This document shows, piece after piece, positions 39,065 through 46,985 of a stretch of DNA of 64,000 nt; within the stretch, counting starts at the first letter, position 1, and the number at the start of each line of letters is the position of its first letter. The stretch covers positions 310,001-374,000 of the forward strand of contig NZ_MASW01000006.1 in NCBI RefSeq assembly GCF_003202285.1, given 5' to 3'. The translations under genes and the position numbers were made by a program. The DNA comes from Prauserella muralis (GTDB taxonomy: Bacteria > Actinomycetota > Actinomycetes > Mycobacteriales > Pseudonocardiaceae). The notes under the pieces are model-generated. The model saw only the letters and a list, made by a program, of their open reading frames with translations, did not search any database and was not told where the DNA came from.

Positions 39065-39745
39065 TCACTCGTCGAAGTTGCGCTCCGCGAGATCCTCGAT
39101 CCGGCGCAGCGCCTCGCCGGCCTGCGACCCGGTGGCGGTGATCTCGAGCCGGTCGCCCTTGCGGGCGCTCAGCGACATCAGGGCCAGCACGCTGTGCGCG
39201 TCCGCCTCGTCGTCGCCGCGCCGGATGCGCACGTCGGCGTCCAGTCCCGCGATACTGCGCACGAGCAGCGCCGCGGGCCGCGCATGCAGGCCCACCTCGT
39301 TGGCCAGCGTCAGCTCGATCCGGTCGGCCTGCCGCTGCTCGGCGGCGGGCTCCTCCTGCCGGGCCCCGTCCCCGGCGCCGGCCGAGGCCGCCGCCTGCGC
39401 GACGGCCGCCCGGTCGCTGCCGCCCTGCGCGGCGACCGCCGCGGCCACGGCGCCCTCGACCAGCGGCGCGTCGACCACCACGGCCGAACCCGGATCGGTC
39501 AGCGACTCCACGGCCAGCTCCGCGGTCATCTGCGCGCTGCCCAGGTCGTAGAGCAGCACGACACCCGCCCCGGTGTCGGCCGCCTGCGTGGCGGCCAGCA
39601 CCGCGTCGAAGTCGGTGCCGATGCCGCCGTCGGGCAGCCCGCCCGCCGCGTGCACACCCACGTCCGGTGCCATCTGCGCGGCCAGCTCGGCCACGCCCTC
39701 GGCGAGCTTGGCGCTGTGCGAGACGACGACGAGGCCGACCCTCAT
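39065..39745 (-). CDS. dhaM: PTS-dependent dihydroxyacetone kinase phosphotransfer subunit DhaM (EIIA-HPr fusion)
   Basis: A 226-residue phosphocarrier. Residues 1-125 are an EIIA-mannose-like domain with the phosphorylated histidine His10 in VVVSHSAKLAEG; an Ala/Gln/Glu-rich linker (about 115-140) joins it to an HPr domain with His154 in ANEVGLHARPAALLV. It passes phosphate from PTS enzyme I to DhaL-bound ADP. The E. coli protein has an additional enzyme I-like domain that is absent here, so an external EI/HPr supply is needed. Its start overlaps the dhaL stop by 4 bases; third gene of dhaK-dhaL-dhaM. Confidence 0.93.
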   Translation of the reverse strand: MRVGLVVVSHSAKLAEGVAELAAQMAPDVGVHAAGGLPDGGIGTDFDAVLAATQAADTGAGVVLLYDLGSAQMTAELAVESLTDPGSAVVVDAPLVEGAVAAAVAAQGGSDRAAVAQAAASAGAGDGARQEEPAAEQRQADRIELTLANEVGLHARPAALLVRSIAGLDADVRIRRGDDEADAHSVLALMSLSARKGDRLEITATGSQAGEALRRIEDLAERNFDE

Positions 39746-40365
39746 CCGACCGCCTCCGCGAACGCCCGCAGCAACAGTGCCGTCGACCGGGCGCCGGGGT
39801 CGAGATGCCCGACGCTGCGCTCGCCCAGGTAGGAGGCCCTGCCTTTGCGCGCCACCAGCGGGGTCGTCGACTCGGCGCCCTTGTCCGCGGCATCGGCGGC
39901 CGCGGCCAGCATCGCGGCGATGCCGTTGGCCTCCGCCATCTCGGCGGCGTCGACGGCGGGGCTCAGTGCGTCGATCATCGTGGCGTCGCCGACCTCCGCC
40001 TTGCCCCTGGCGACCACCCCGTCCCTGGCGGCACGCAACGCGGCCAGCACCGCGGGCGGGTCCAGCTCGGCCGCGTCACCGAGCGTGGTGGCCGCCCGCA
40101 GGAAAGCCGTGCCGTACAGCGGGCCCGCGGCGCCTCCGACCTTGGAGATCAGCGTGGTCGCGGCGATCTTCAGCACGCCGCCGGGTGTCTCCGGCACCGC
40201 GGTGTCCAACGTGGACACCACGGCGGCGAAGCCCCGGTTCATGTTCTCGCCGTGGTCGGCGTCCCCGATCGGCCGGTCCAGGTCGATCAGCTCGACCCGG
40301 TGGCGCTCGATCGTGGCGGCGCCGGCCCGCAGCAGGGCCGCCATCTCGGCGGCACCGCAGCCCAT
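39742..40365 (-). CDS. dhaL: Dihydroxyacetone kinase ADP-binding subunit DhaL
   Basis: A 207-residue all-helical barrel subunit carrying a permanently bound ADP that shuttles phosphate from DhaM to DhaK-bound dihydroxyacetone. The Mg-ADP ligands are in IGDADHGENMNRGF (Asp35, Asp37, His38). GGAAGPLYGTAFL near 105 is the nucleotide cap loop and HLDPGARS the C-terminal contact. ATG at 40365 shares its A with the dhaK stop (TGATG). Confidence 0.94.
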   Translation of the reverse strand: MGCGAAEMAALLRAGAATIERHRVELIDLDRPIGDADHGENMNRGFAAVVSTLDTAVPETPGGVLKIAATTLISKVGGAAGPLYGTAFLRAATTLGDAAELDPPAVLAALRAARDGVVARGKAEVGDATMIDALSPAVDAAEMAEANGIAAMLAAAADAADKGAESTTPLVARKGRASYLGERSVGHLDPGARSTALLLRAFAEAVG

Positions 40366-41366
40366 CAGGCACCCCACCGCAGCGCGGGCGTGTTCACCGG
40401 CGAGTCCCACAGATCGGTGAGCTCGTCGTCGAGCCGCAGCAACGTCACGCTGATCCCCTGCATCTCCAGGCTCGTGATGTACGGCCCGACGAGCCTGCGG
40501 GTCACCGTGATGCCCTGGCGCTCCAGCAGCCGCTCCGCGATGCCGTGCGCCAGGTACAGCTCGATCAGCGGCGTGCCGCCCATCGAGTTGGTGAACAGCA
40601 GCACGTTGTCCCCGCTGGCGAAGGGCAGATCGTCCACAACGGCCTCGATCATCCGCTCGACGAGCGCCTCGGCGGGCTCGGCCTTGATCCGCTCCCGCCC
40701 CGGCTCGCCGTGGATGCCGATGCCGAACTCGATCTCGTCGTCGGCCAGCTCGAAGCTCGGCTCGCCGACGTGTGGCACGGTGGGCGCGGTCAGCGCGACA
40801 CCGATCGAGCGCACCTGCCCGATGACCTTGCGGGCCACGGCCTCCACGTCGTCGAGCCGGTCGCCGCGCTCGGCCGCCGCACCGGCGATCTTCTCCAGCA
40901 GCACCGTGCCGCCGACGCCGCGCCTGCCTGCGGTGAACGTCGAGTCGGCCACCGCCACGTCGTCGTCGATGACCACGCTGCGCACGTCGAGGCCGTCGGC
41001 GGAGGCGAGCTCCGCCGCCGTCTCGAAGTTGAGCACGTCGCCCGTGTAGTTCTTCACGATGAGCAGCGCGCCCGCCTCGCTCGTCGTGGCCGAGATGGCG
41101 GCCTGCACCGCGTCCGGCGTCGGCGAGGTGAACACCGCGCCCGGTACCGCGGCGTGCAGCATGCCGGGGCCGACGAAGCCGCCGTGCAGCGGCTCGTGGC
41201 CGGATCCGCCGCCCGAGATGACGGAGACCGAGCCGCGCACCGGGGCGTCGGCGCGCACCACGTGCGCCGGGTCGTACTCCACCCGCAACAGGTCCGAATG
41301 GGCCGCCGCGAGTCCCCGCAGCGAGTCGGCGACCACCGTCGCCGGATCATTGATGATCTTCTTCAC
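40365..41366 (-). CDS. dhaK: Dihydroxyacetone kinase substrate-binding subunit DhaK
   Basis: A 333-residue subunit that binds dihydroxyacetone covalently through His219 (GIGIHGEPG) and receives phosphate from DhaL. The substrate loop GGGSGHEPLHGGFVG is at 52-66 and VKNYTGDVLNFETA near 104. Full length compared with the E. coli subunit. GTG at 41366 follows GGAGG by 5 bases; a start at 41405 would add 13 unrelated residues. No DhaR-type or DhaS-type regulator is adjacent. Confidence 0.95.
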   Translation of the reverse strand: MKKIINDPATVVADSLRGLAAAHSDLLRVEYDPAHVVRADAPVRGSVSVISGGGSGHEPLHGGFVGPGMLHAAVPGAVFTSPTPDAVQAAISATTSEAGALLIVKNYTGDVLNFETAAELASADGLDVRSVVIDDDVAVADSTFTAGRRGVGGTVLLEKIAGAAAERGDRLDDVEAVARKVIGQVRSIGVALTAPTVPHVGEPSFELADDEIEFGIGIHGEPGRERIKAEPAEALVERMIEAVVDDLPFASGDNVLLFTNSMGGTPLIELYLAHGIAERLLERQGITVTRRLVGPYITSLEMQGISVTLLRLDDELTDLWDSPVNTPALRWGA

Positions 41367-41468
41367 GCGTACCTCCAGCGACGGCCGTGTGCTGACGTTG
41401 ACCAACCTAACTTCCGGGACGGGGTTCTCGCCAAGTGGCGCGCTGGAATGCGGACCCGGAACCAGGGC

Positions 41469-42476
41469 CTACGGCCGCGGCAGGTTCGGCACCACGCTCC
41501 TGGCCACGGTCACGGCGCGCTCGCAGGCCTGCTGCTTGGTGCCGTCGCCCTCGTTGCCGTAGAACTCGACGGCCACCAGCTCGCTCGCACCCTCCTCGCC
41601 GGTGGCGAGGTGCTGCCAGCCCGCCTCGCAGACGGGGCCGTCGACCGTGCTCTGCTCCTGGATGGCCGTGACTCCCCGACCGAGGTCGGCGGGCGCGCCG
41701 TCGTCCGGCGTCGGCGGGTAACCGGACCGGAACCGCACGGTGACGGTGGGCCCGCGCCCGTCGACCGAGTACTGGCACTGGTGCAGGCCCTGCGGCTGCC
41801 CGGCCGCTCCCGCGCCGAGGACGTCGTCGAGCGCCCGCCGCCCCGCGGTGCCACAGGGATCGACGGCGAGCAGCGAGCCGGGCGGCTGCTCGTACTGCGG
41901 CGGGTTGTCGTGCAGCAGCTGCAGCACCCGTTGCAACGCGGTGTAGCCGGGTCCGCACGGGTTGCCGCCGCCCTCGTAGTTCACCTGCAGCCCGATGCCG
42001 AGCCCGGGATCGCGCGACGTCACCGCCGTGAGCAGGCACGTCGTGTCGTCGGCCTGCTCCTCGATCAGCGGAAGGCCCTCGACGGCGCCCGACGCGCGGT
42101 CGTCGATGACGAACGCCTCGCCGAGGTCCAGCCCCAGTCCGATCACCTTGCCCCCGGCGTCCTGCACGTCGACCCGGCACTGGCCCCACTCGCTCTGGTA
42201 GGGCTCGCCCGTGCGGGTGCCGAGACCAGCGAGGGTGTCCTGGCTCAGCACCGCGCACGGGTCGACGGTGCGCAACGCGGCCAGCCCGACCGCGGGGTCG
42301 TCGATCGGGCCGGTGGGCACGTCACCCGAGGCGGTGCCCGGTTCGGCCGACACGGTCGTGCGCTGGTAGTTGGCCTTGGCGAGGTCCTCGCCGGAGCACC
42401 CCGCCGCAAGGCCGAGCAGGACGGCGCACACCAGCAGCGCAGGCCCGCGCGGAACTCGACTGATCACGGACAGCAC
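41469..42476 (-). CDS. Hypothetical lipoprotein with two DUF3558-like cysteine-containing halves
   Basis: A 335-residue predicted lipoprotein. Lipobox GLAAGC puts the lipidated Cys at about residue 27 after a hydrophobic signal (PALLVCAVLLGLAAGC). The mature part has two similar openings, VDPCAVLSQDTLAGLG followed by QCRVDV and VDPCGTAGRRALDDVLG followed by QCQYSVDG, the pattern of DUF3558 domains in which the two cysteines pair; so it looks like a DUF3558 duplication. Two nearby GTG codons (42476, 42467) are possible starts and neither has a clear ribosome-binding site. Function unknown; surface-exposed. Confidence 0.72.
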   Translation of the reverse strand: MLSVISRVPRGPALLVCAVLLGLAAGCSGEDLAKANYQRTTVSAEPGTASGDVPTGPIDDPAVGLAALRTVDPCAVLSQDTLAGLGTRTGEPYQSEWGQCRVDVQDAGGKVIGLGLDLGEAFVIDDRASGAVEGLPLIEEQADDTTCLLTAVTSRDPGLGIGLQVNYEGGGNPCGPGYTALQRVLQLLHDNPPQYEQPPGSLLAVDPCGTAGRRALDDVLGAGAAGQPQGLHQCQYSVDGRGPTVTVRFRSGYPPTPDDGAPADLGRGVTAIQEQSTVDGPVCEAGWQHLATGEEGASELVAVEFYGNEGDGTKQQACERAVTVARSVVPNLPRP

Positions 42477-42517
42477 GGTATCGGCCCGGCGAGCCGGGCG
42501 CGGCACGATCCGGTGTT

Positions 42518-42775
42518 CTACTCCTCGCCCTGCGGCTCCTCCGGCACGCGGATGGGCCGCAGCCTTGTCCACACCACGAACAGCGCCGCGAACACGAGCA
42601 TGCCGACGCCCGCCCAGAGATTGATGTTGACGCCCGCAGACTGGGCGATCTCCTCGTCCGTGGTGAAGCCGAGGCCCATGATGGTGATCACCAGGCCGTA
42701 CACGCCCATGAGCAGGGCGATGACGAGCCGGACGTCGAACACTCCGGCGCGGTGCGTACGGGATTCGTCAGCCAC
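42518..42775 (-). CDS. Small two-helix membrane protein paired with the symporter
   Basis: An 85-residue membrane protein with two hydrophobic helices (VRLVIALLMGVYGLVITIMGLG; LWAGVGMLVFAALFVVW) joined by a polar loop containing GVNINLWAG. Its start GTG lies 15 bases after the symporter stop, with GGGAG upstream, so the two are co-transcribed. Small proteins of this form follow sodium:solute symporter genes in many actinobacteria and may be an accessory subunit, by analogy with YjcH beside ActP; that role is inferred. Confidence 0.78.
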   Translation of the reverse strand: MADESRTHRAGVFDVRLVIALLMGVYGLVITIMGLGFTTDEEIAQSAGVNINLWAGVGMLVFAALFVVWTRLRPIRVPEEPQGEE

Positions 42776-42790
42776 GTGTCTCACGCTCCC

Positions 42791-44491
42791 TTAGAAGATG
42801 ATGTTCAGCACGATGGTGATGGCCAGGACGATCCCGGCGAGCAGGCCCGGGTTGCGGTACCAGCCCGCGTCCTCGCCGGTGGTCGAGTGCCGCAGTGTCT
42901 CCTTCGGAGTGAGCGAGTAGACCAGCCCGACCAGCTGCGCGGCGGGCTTCGGCCTGCTGGCGTAGGTGACGGCGACGCTCACCACGATGTCGACGACGAA
43001 CGCCGCACCGGCGCCCACGAACGACGCGCCCTGCCCTGGCAGGTCCCAGACGCCGGTCTCGGCGAGCAGGAACACCGCGACTGCCGCGCCGGTACCGGTG
43101 ACCAGGCCGACCCAGCCCGCGGTCGGCGTCATCCGCTTCCAGAACATACCGAGGATGAACGTCGCGAACAGCGGCGCGTTGAAGAACGAGAACAGCTGCT
43201 GCAGGTAGTCCATCAGGTTCGCGTAGGTGGAGGCGATGAACGCCGTGCCGATCGCGAGGATGGTGGCCGCCGCGGTGACCACGCGGCCGGTGCGCAGGTA
43301 GTAGTCGTCCGGGCGGCCCTTCTTGATGTAGGCCTGCCAGATGTCGTAGGTGAACACGGTGTTGAACGAGCTCAGGTTCGCCGCCATACCGGCCATGAAC
43401 GAGGCGAGCAGACCGGCGATGGCGATGCCGAGCATGCCGTTGGGCAGCAGGTCGCGCATGAGCAGCAGCAGCGCGTCGTTGAACGTGGCCCCGCTCGGCG
43501 CGCGCTCCCCCTGCAGCAGCGCGGCCTTGTTCTCGCCGGCCAGCTCGGTGACGGTGACACCGGCGATCATGCCGGGAATGATGACGATGAAGGGCATCAG
43601 CATCTTCGGGAAGGCGCCGATGATCGGGGTGCGCCGCGCCGCCGACATGCTCTTCGACGCCATCGCGCGCTGCACCTCGACGAAGTTCGTGGTCCAGTAC
43701 CCGAACGACAGCACGAAGCCGAGACCGAAGACCAGACCGAGCACGGACAGGAAGTTGCTGCCGAAGCCGGTCAGCTGGTTGCCTGGCCAGGAGTCGAGCT
43801 GCTCGGCACCACCGGGTCCGCCCGACACGCGCTCGACGAGGCCCTCCCAGCCACCGACCTTGTAGAGGCCGACGATCGTCAGCGGCAGCAGCGCGGCGAC
43901 GATGACGAAGAACTGCAGCACCTCGTTGTAGATCGCGGCCGAGAGGCCGCCGAGCGCGGTGTAGGAGAGCACGATCACCGCGGCGAGGATCACCGACACC
44001 CAGATCGGCCAGCCGAGCAGCAGGTTGACCACGCTGGCGAGCAGGAAGAGGTTCGCGCCCGCGATGAGGATCTGGGCCAGCGCGAAGCTGATGCCGTTGA
44101 CCAGATGGGCGGGTTTGCCGAAGCGGCGCAGCATGAACTCGGGAACGCTGCGCACCTTCGAGCCGTAGTAGAACGGCATCATCACGATGCCGAGGAACAG
44201 CATCGCGGGCACCGCGCCGATCCAGAAGTAGTGGGCGGTCGGCATGCCGTACTGGGCACCGTTGGCCGACATGCCCATGACCTCGATGGCGCCGAGGTTC
44301 GCGGCGATGAACGCGAGTCCGGTGACCCACGCGGGCAGCGAGCGCCCGGACAGGAAGAAGTCGAGACTGCTCGACACCTGCCTGCGCGCCAGATACCCGA
44401 TCCCGAGAACCAGGGCGAAGTAGAACGCGAGCAACACGTAGTCGATCGCGTTCGCATCGAGCCGTAGGTCCGCCTGGGCTAGGACGTCCAC
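42791..44491 (-). CDS. Sodium:solute symporter (SSS family)
   Basis: A 566-residue transporter with about thirteen membrane helices. SSS landmarks are GYLARRQVSSSLDFFLSGRSLPAW near 25-48, the sodium-site segment FIAANLGAIEVMG near 55, GGLSAAIYNEVLQFF near 180, and GIAIAGLLASFMAGMAANLSSFNTVF near 370. Driven by sodium influx; substrate could be a sugar, carboxylate or vitamin, not decidable from sequence. GTG at 44491 follows GGAGG by about 7 bases and is preferred over an upstream start at 44554. Followed by a small membrane partner. Confidence 0.9.
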   Translation of the reverse strand: MDVLAQADLRLDANAIDYVLLAFYFALVLGIGYLARRQVSSSLDFFLSGRSLPAWVTGLAFIAANLGAIEVMGMSANGAQYGMPTAHYFWIGAVPAMLFLGIVMMPFYYGSKVRSVPEFMLRRFGKPAHLVNGISFALAQILIAGANLFLLASVVNLLLGWPIWVSVILAAVIVLSYTALGGLSAAIYNEVLQFFVIVAALLPLTIVGLYKVGGWEGLVERVSGGPGGAEQLDSWPGNQLTGFGSNFLSVLGLVFGLGFVLSFGYWTTNFVEVQRAMASKSMSAARRTPIIGAFPKMLMPFIVIIPGMIAGVTVTELAGENKAALLQGERAPSGATFNDALLLLMRDLLPNGMLGIAIAGLLASFMAGMAANLSSFNTVFTYDIWQAYIKKGRPDDYYLRTGRVVTAAATILAIGTAFIASTYANLMDYLQQLFSFFNAPLFATFILGMFWKRMTPTAGWVGLVTGTGAAVAVFLLAETGVWDLPGQGASFVGAGAAFVVDIVVSVAVTYASRPKPAAQLVGLVYSLTPKETLRHSTTGEDAGWYRNPGLLAGIVLAITIVLNIIF

Positions 44492-44644
44492 CGACCCACC
44501 TCCGGATTCAACAGCAGTCAACAACAAACACCAGGGTTCAACCTGCGCGCGCACATTACCGCACGATTTCCCTCGCGTGAATGGCGCACCGGGATTCCCG
44601 GTGTGTTGGTGACTGGCAGACGGGCCGCGGGCGGCCCGAACCGG

Positions 44645-45304
44645 TCAGAACAGGCGGAACTCGTCCGGCTCGATACCCCGCAGGGCGTCGTAGTCGAGGG
44701 TGACGCAGCGGATGCCGCGGTCCTCCGCCAGCGTCCTGGCCTGGGGCTTTATCTGCTGCGCCGCGAAGACGCCCTGCACCGGCGCCAGCAGCGGATCACG
44801 ATTCAACAACTCCAGATACCGGGTGAGCTGTTCGACCCCGTCGATCTCGCCGCGGCGTTTGATCTCGACGGCCACCGCGATGCCCTCGGAGTCGCGCGCG
44901 AGGATGTCCACCGGGCCGATCGCGGTGGGGTACTCCCTGCGCACGAGCGAGTAGCCGTCGCCGAGCGTCGTGATGTGCTCGGCCAGCAGTTCCTGCAGGT
45001 GGGCCTCCACGCCGTCCTTGACGAGGCCGGGCTCGGCGCCGAGGTCGTGCTCGATCTCGTCGACCACGTTGTCGATGGTGATGACCAGCTTCTCGCCCGC
45101 CTTGTTCTCCACGATCCAGAGGTTGCCGTCCTCGATCAGCCAGCACGGCGGGCTCATCCAGTTCAGCGGCTTGTAGGCGCGGTCGTCGGAGTGGACGGAC
45201 ACGGACCCGTCCGACTTGACGAGCAGCAGCCGGGTGGCCATCGGAAGGTGAGCGGTGAGCCTGCCGGCGTAGTTGACCTGGCAGCGGGCGATGACGAGAC
45301 GCAC
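44645..45304 (-). CDS. nucS: Mismatch-specific endonuclease NucS/EndoMS
   Basis: A 219-residue nuclease that initiates the non-canonical mismatch repair used by actinobacteria lacking MutS/MutL. The N-terminal DNA-binding/dimer domain is followed by a RecB-like nuclease with Asp133 (PVDILARD), Glu147 and Lys149 (VAVEIKRRG) as metal site. The C-terminal end DEFRLF fits the sliding-clamp-binding tail of NucS. Homologue of Rv1321. GTG at 45304 has a TAATCT box 7 bases upstream, suggesting leaderless expression. Confidence 0.95.
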   Translation of the reverse strand: MRLVIARCQVNYAGRLTAHLPMATRLLLVKSDGSVSVHSDDRAYKPLNWMSPPCWLIEDGNLWIVENKAGEKLVITIDNVVDEIEHDLGAEPGLVKDGVEAHLQELLAEHITTLGDGYSLVRREYPTAIGPVDILARDSEGIAVAVEIKRRGEIDGVEQLTRYLELLNRDPLLAPVQGVFAAQQIKPQARTLAEDRGIRCVTLDYDALRGIEPDEFRLF

Positions 45305-45311
45305 CCGGCAG

Positions 45312-45317
45312 AGATTA
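45312..45317 (-). promoter_or_regulatory. TAATCT -10 box, leaderless start of nucS
   Basis: On the minus strand TAATCT ends 7 bases before the nucS GTG. Confidence 0.45.
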
Positions 45318-45367
45318 GGGCACGCGAGGCCCGTCGGGGCGGAGGGTCCGCACGTAACATTCCCTTC

Positions 45368-45396
45368 TCATCGGCACGGGTGCCCAGCGCCGATGA
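45368..45396. repeat. Inverted repeat in the nucS/ehuC divergent spacer
   Basis: Perfect 8-base arms TCATCGGC (45368-45375) and GCCGATGA (45389-45396) flank 13 bases. Too far from any stop to be a terminator; could be an operator or leader hairpin for the plus-strand ehu genes. Confidence 0.35.
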
Positions 45397-45490
45397 TCGT
45401 AGCCCGTTAGTGTCGGTGCGAATCCGAAGCCGATCACCGCACGTCGCGGCGAGTGGTGACCGGCCGACCGTCGACGAGAGGGAGCCGAGC

Positions 45491-45544
45491 GTGTTCAGCC
45501 AACGCCGCGGACAACCCCGTTCACCACGAGTCTGGAGGGGATGA
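45491..45544 (+). CDS. Possible 17-residue leader peptide upstream of ehuC
   Basis: GTG at 45491, preceded by GAGAGGGAG 6 bases upstream, opens a frame of 17 codons (MFSQRRGQPRSPRVWRG) whose stop overlaps the ehuC ATG as ATGA. Six of 17 residues are arginine. The own ribosome-binding site and the 4-base overlap suggest it is translated and couples to ehuC; it may be only a chance frame. Confidence 0.35.
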   Translation: MFSQRRGQPRSPRVWRG

Positions 45545-46269
45545 GCGCTATGGACGGACCCCCTGGCCTGATCGACTGGATTCCGAACCTCCTACGAGGA
45601 CTCGGCAACACCATGCTGGTCACGGTGCTCGCCACGATCCTCATGGTCGTGCTTGCCGTGATCCTGGGCCTGATGGCCCGCTCGCGCCGGATGCCCGTGC
45701 GCGGCGTCGCGCGGGTCGTCATCGAGTTCTTCCGCGGCACCTCGCTGCCCATCCAGCTGCTCTGGTTCTACTTCGCACTGCCCATGGTCGGTTTCCAGCT
45801 GAACGCCATCTTCGCGGGCGTGCTGGCGTTCGGCCTGAACTACGGCGCCTACGGTGCGGAGGTCGTGCGTGGTGCGATCAACGCGGTACCCAGGCCGCAG
45901 TGGGAAGCGGCGACCGCGCTGAATCTGTCGTCGTGGCAACGGATGACCCGTGTCGTCTGGCCGCAGGCGATCCCGCTGATGATCCCCGCGATGAACAACC
46001 TGTTCATCCAGCTGTTCAAGAGCACGCCGCTGCTGTTCGCGATCACGATCATCGACGTCATGCAGATGGGCGAGGCCTTCCGGTTCGCGGGCGGCAACTC
46101 GACCGCGATGTACCTGCTGCTGATGGTGGTCTACTTCGTGATCGCCTACGCCGTGACCTTCCTGATGAACCTGGCCGAGGCCGCGGCCAAGAAGCGGCTC
46201 GGCCAGCACGAAGGTGTGCGCAGCATGTTCCGCACCCGTAAGCCCGTGCCGCAGGAGGTGACTCCGTGA
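45541..46269 (+). CDS. ehuC: Ectoine/polar amino acid type ABC permease EhuC (set 1)
   Basis: A 242-residue permease of the HisM/GlnP family closest in style to EhuC. Five hydrophobic segments; the EAA loop is GAINAVPRPQWEAATALNLSSWQRMTRV near 115-143 and the end carries LFAITIIDVMQMGEAFRFAGG. It couples by a 4-base overlap to ehuD. Start ATG at 45541 fits an ATGA overlap with a small upstream frame; ATG at 45550 is an alternative better spaced from GGAGG. Substrate (ectoine, hydroxyectoine or amino acids) is inferred. Confidence 0.82.
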   Translation: MSAMDGPPGLIDWIPNLLRGLGNTMLVTVLATILMVVLAVILGLMARSRRMPVRGVARVVIEFFRGTSLPIQLLWFYFALPMVGFQLNAIFAGVLAFGLNYGAYGAEVVRGAINAVPRPQWEAATALNLSSWQRMTRVVWPQAIPLMIPAMNNLFIQLFKSTPLLFAITIIDVMQMGEAFRFAGGNSTAMYLLLMVVYFVIAYAVTFLMNLAEAAAKKRLGQHEGVRSMFRTRKPVPQEVTP

Positions 46270-46922
46270 ACTGGAGCTGGAGCTTCGCGGTCGAGATCCT
46301 GCCGGATCTGCTGGAGCACTTCCTGAAGTACACCCTGGTGGCCACCGTTCTGGGCACCGCGGTCGCCGCCGTGCTCGGCCTGGTCTTCGCGATGATCAGG
46401 TTCGTGCGGATCCCGGTGCTGGCGCAGGCGACGACGGCCTTCATCGAGTTCGTCCGCAGCACACCACTGCTGATTCAGCTGTTCTTCCTGTTCTACGCGC
46501 TGCCCGGGATGGGGCTCACGCTGTCGCCGATGTTCGTCGGCGTGCTCGGCCTCGGCGTGCACTACGCCTGCTACATGGCCGACGTGTACCGGTCGGGCAT
46601 CGACGCGGTCCCGAAGGGACAGTGGGAGGCCAGTGTCGCGTTGCAACTGCCGCCGCGAACCACGTGGCAGCGGGTGGTGCTGCCGCAGGCGGTCCGCAAC
46701 GTGCTGCCCGCGCTCGGCAACTACGCGATCGCGATGTTCAAGGAGACGCCGTTCCTGGCGTTCATCACGGTGCCGGAGCTGCTGCACACCGCGCGAGACA
46801 TCGGCGGGGACACCTTCCGTTACCTCGAACCGTTCACCATGGCCGGCCTGGTGTTCCTCGCGGCCAGCTATCCGACGGCGCTGCTGCTGCGCAGGCTGGA
46901 GGGCAGGCTCGCCGCCTACTGA
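46266..46922 (+). CDS. ehuD: Ectoine/polar amino acid type ABC permease EhuD (set 1)
   Basis: A 218-residue permease, partner of EhuC. MNWSWSFAVEILPDLLEHFLKYTL is the usual opening; the EAA loop GIDAVPKGQWEASVALQLPPRTTWQRVVLPQ lies near 115-145. GTG at 46266 overlaps the ehuC stop by 4 bases. No ATPase gene follows: the transcript ends at a large hairpin and the next gene is convergent. Confidence 0.83.
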   Translation: MNWSWSFAVEILPDLLEHFLKYTLVATVLGTAVAAVLGLVFAMIRFVRIPVLAQATTAFIEFVRSTPLLIQLFFLFYALPGMGLTLSPMFVGVLGLGVHYACYMADVYRSGIDAVPKGQWEASVALQLPPRTTWQRVVLPQAVRNVLPALGNYAIAMFKETPFLAFITVPELLHTARDIGGDTFRYLEPFTMAGLVFLAASYPTALLLRRLEGRLAAY

Positions 46923-46933
46923 GTGACCGATGC

Positions 46934-46980
46934 CGAAACGGGTCGTGAGTGTCGCGAATCGACACCCACGACCCGTTTCG
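46934..46980. terminator. Large bidirectional hairpin between ehuD and ehuB (set 1)
   Basis: Arms 46934-46954 and 46960-46980 pair over 21 bases with one A-C mismatch around a 5-base loop (CGAAT). The arms begin CGAAACGGGTCGTGAGTG. It occupies nearly all of the 63-base gap between two convergent stops and is the strongest hairpin in the window. Confidence 0.78.
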
Positions 46981-46985
46981 TCAGA

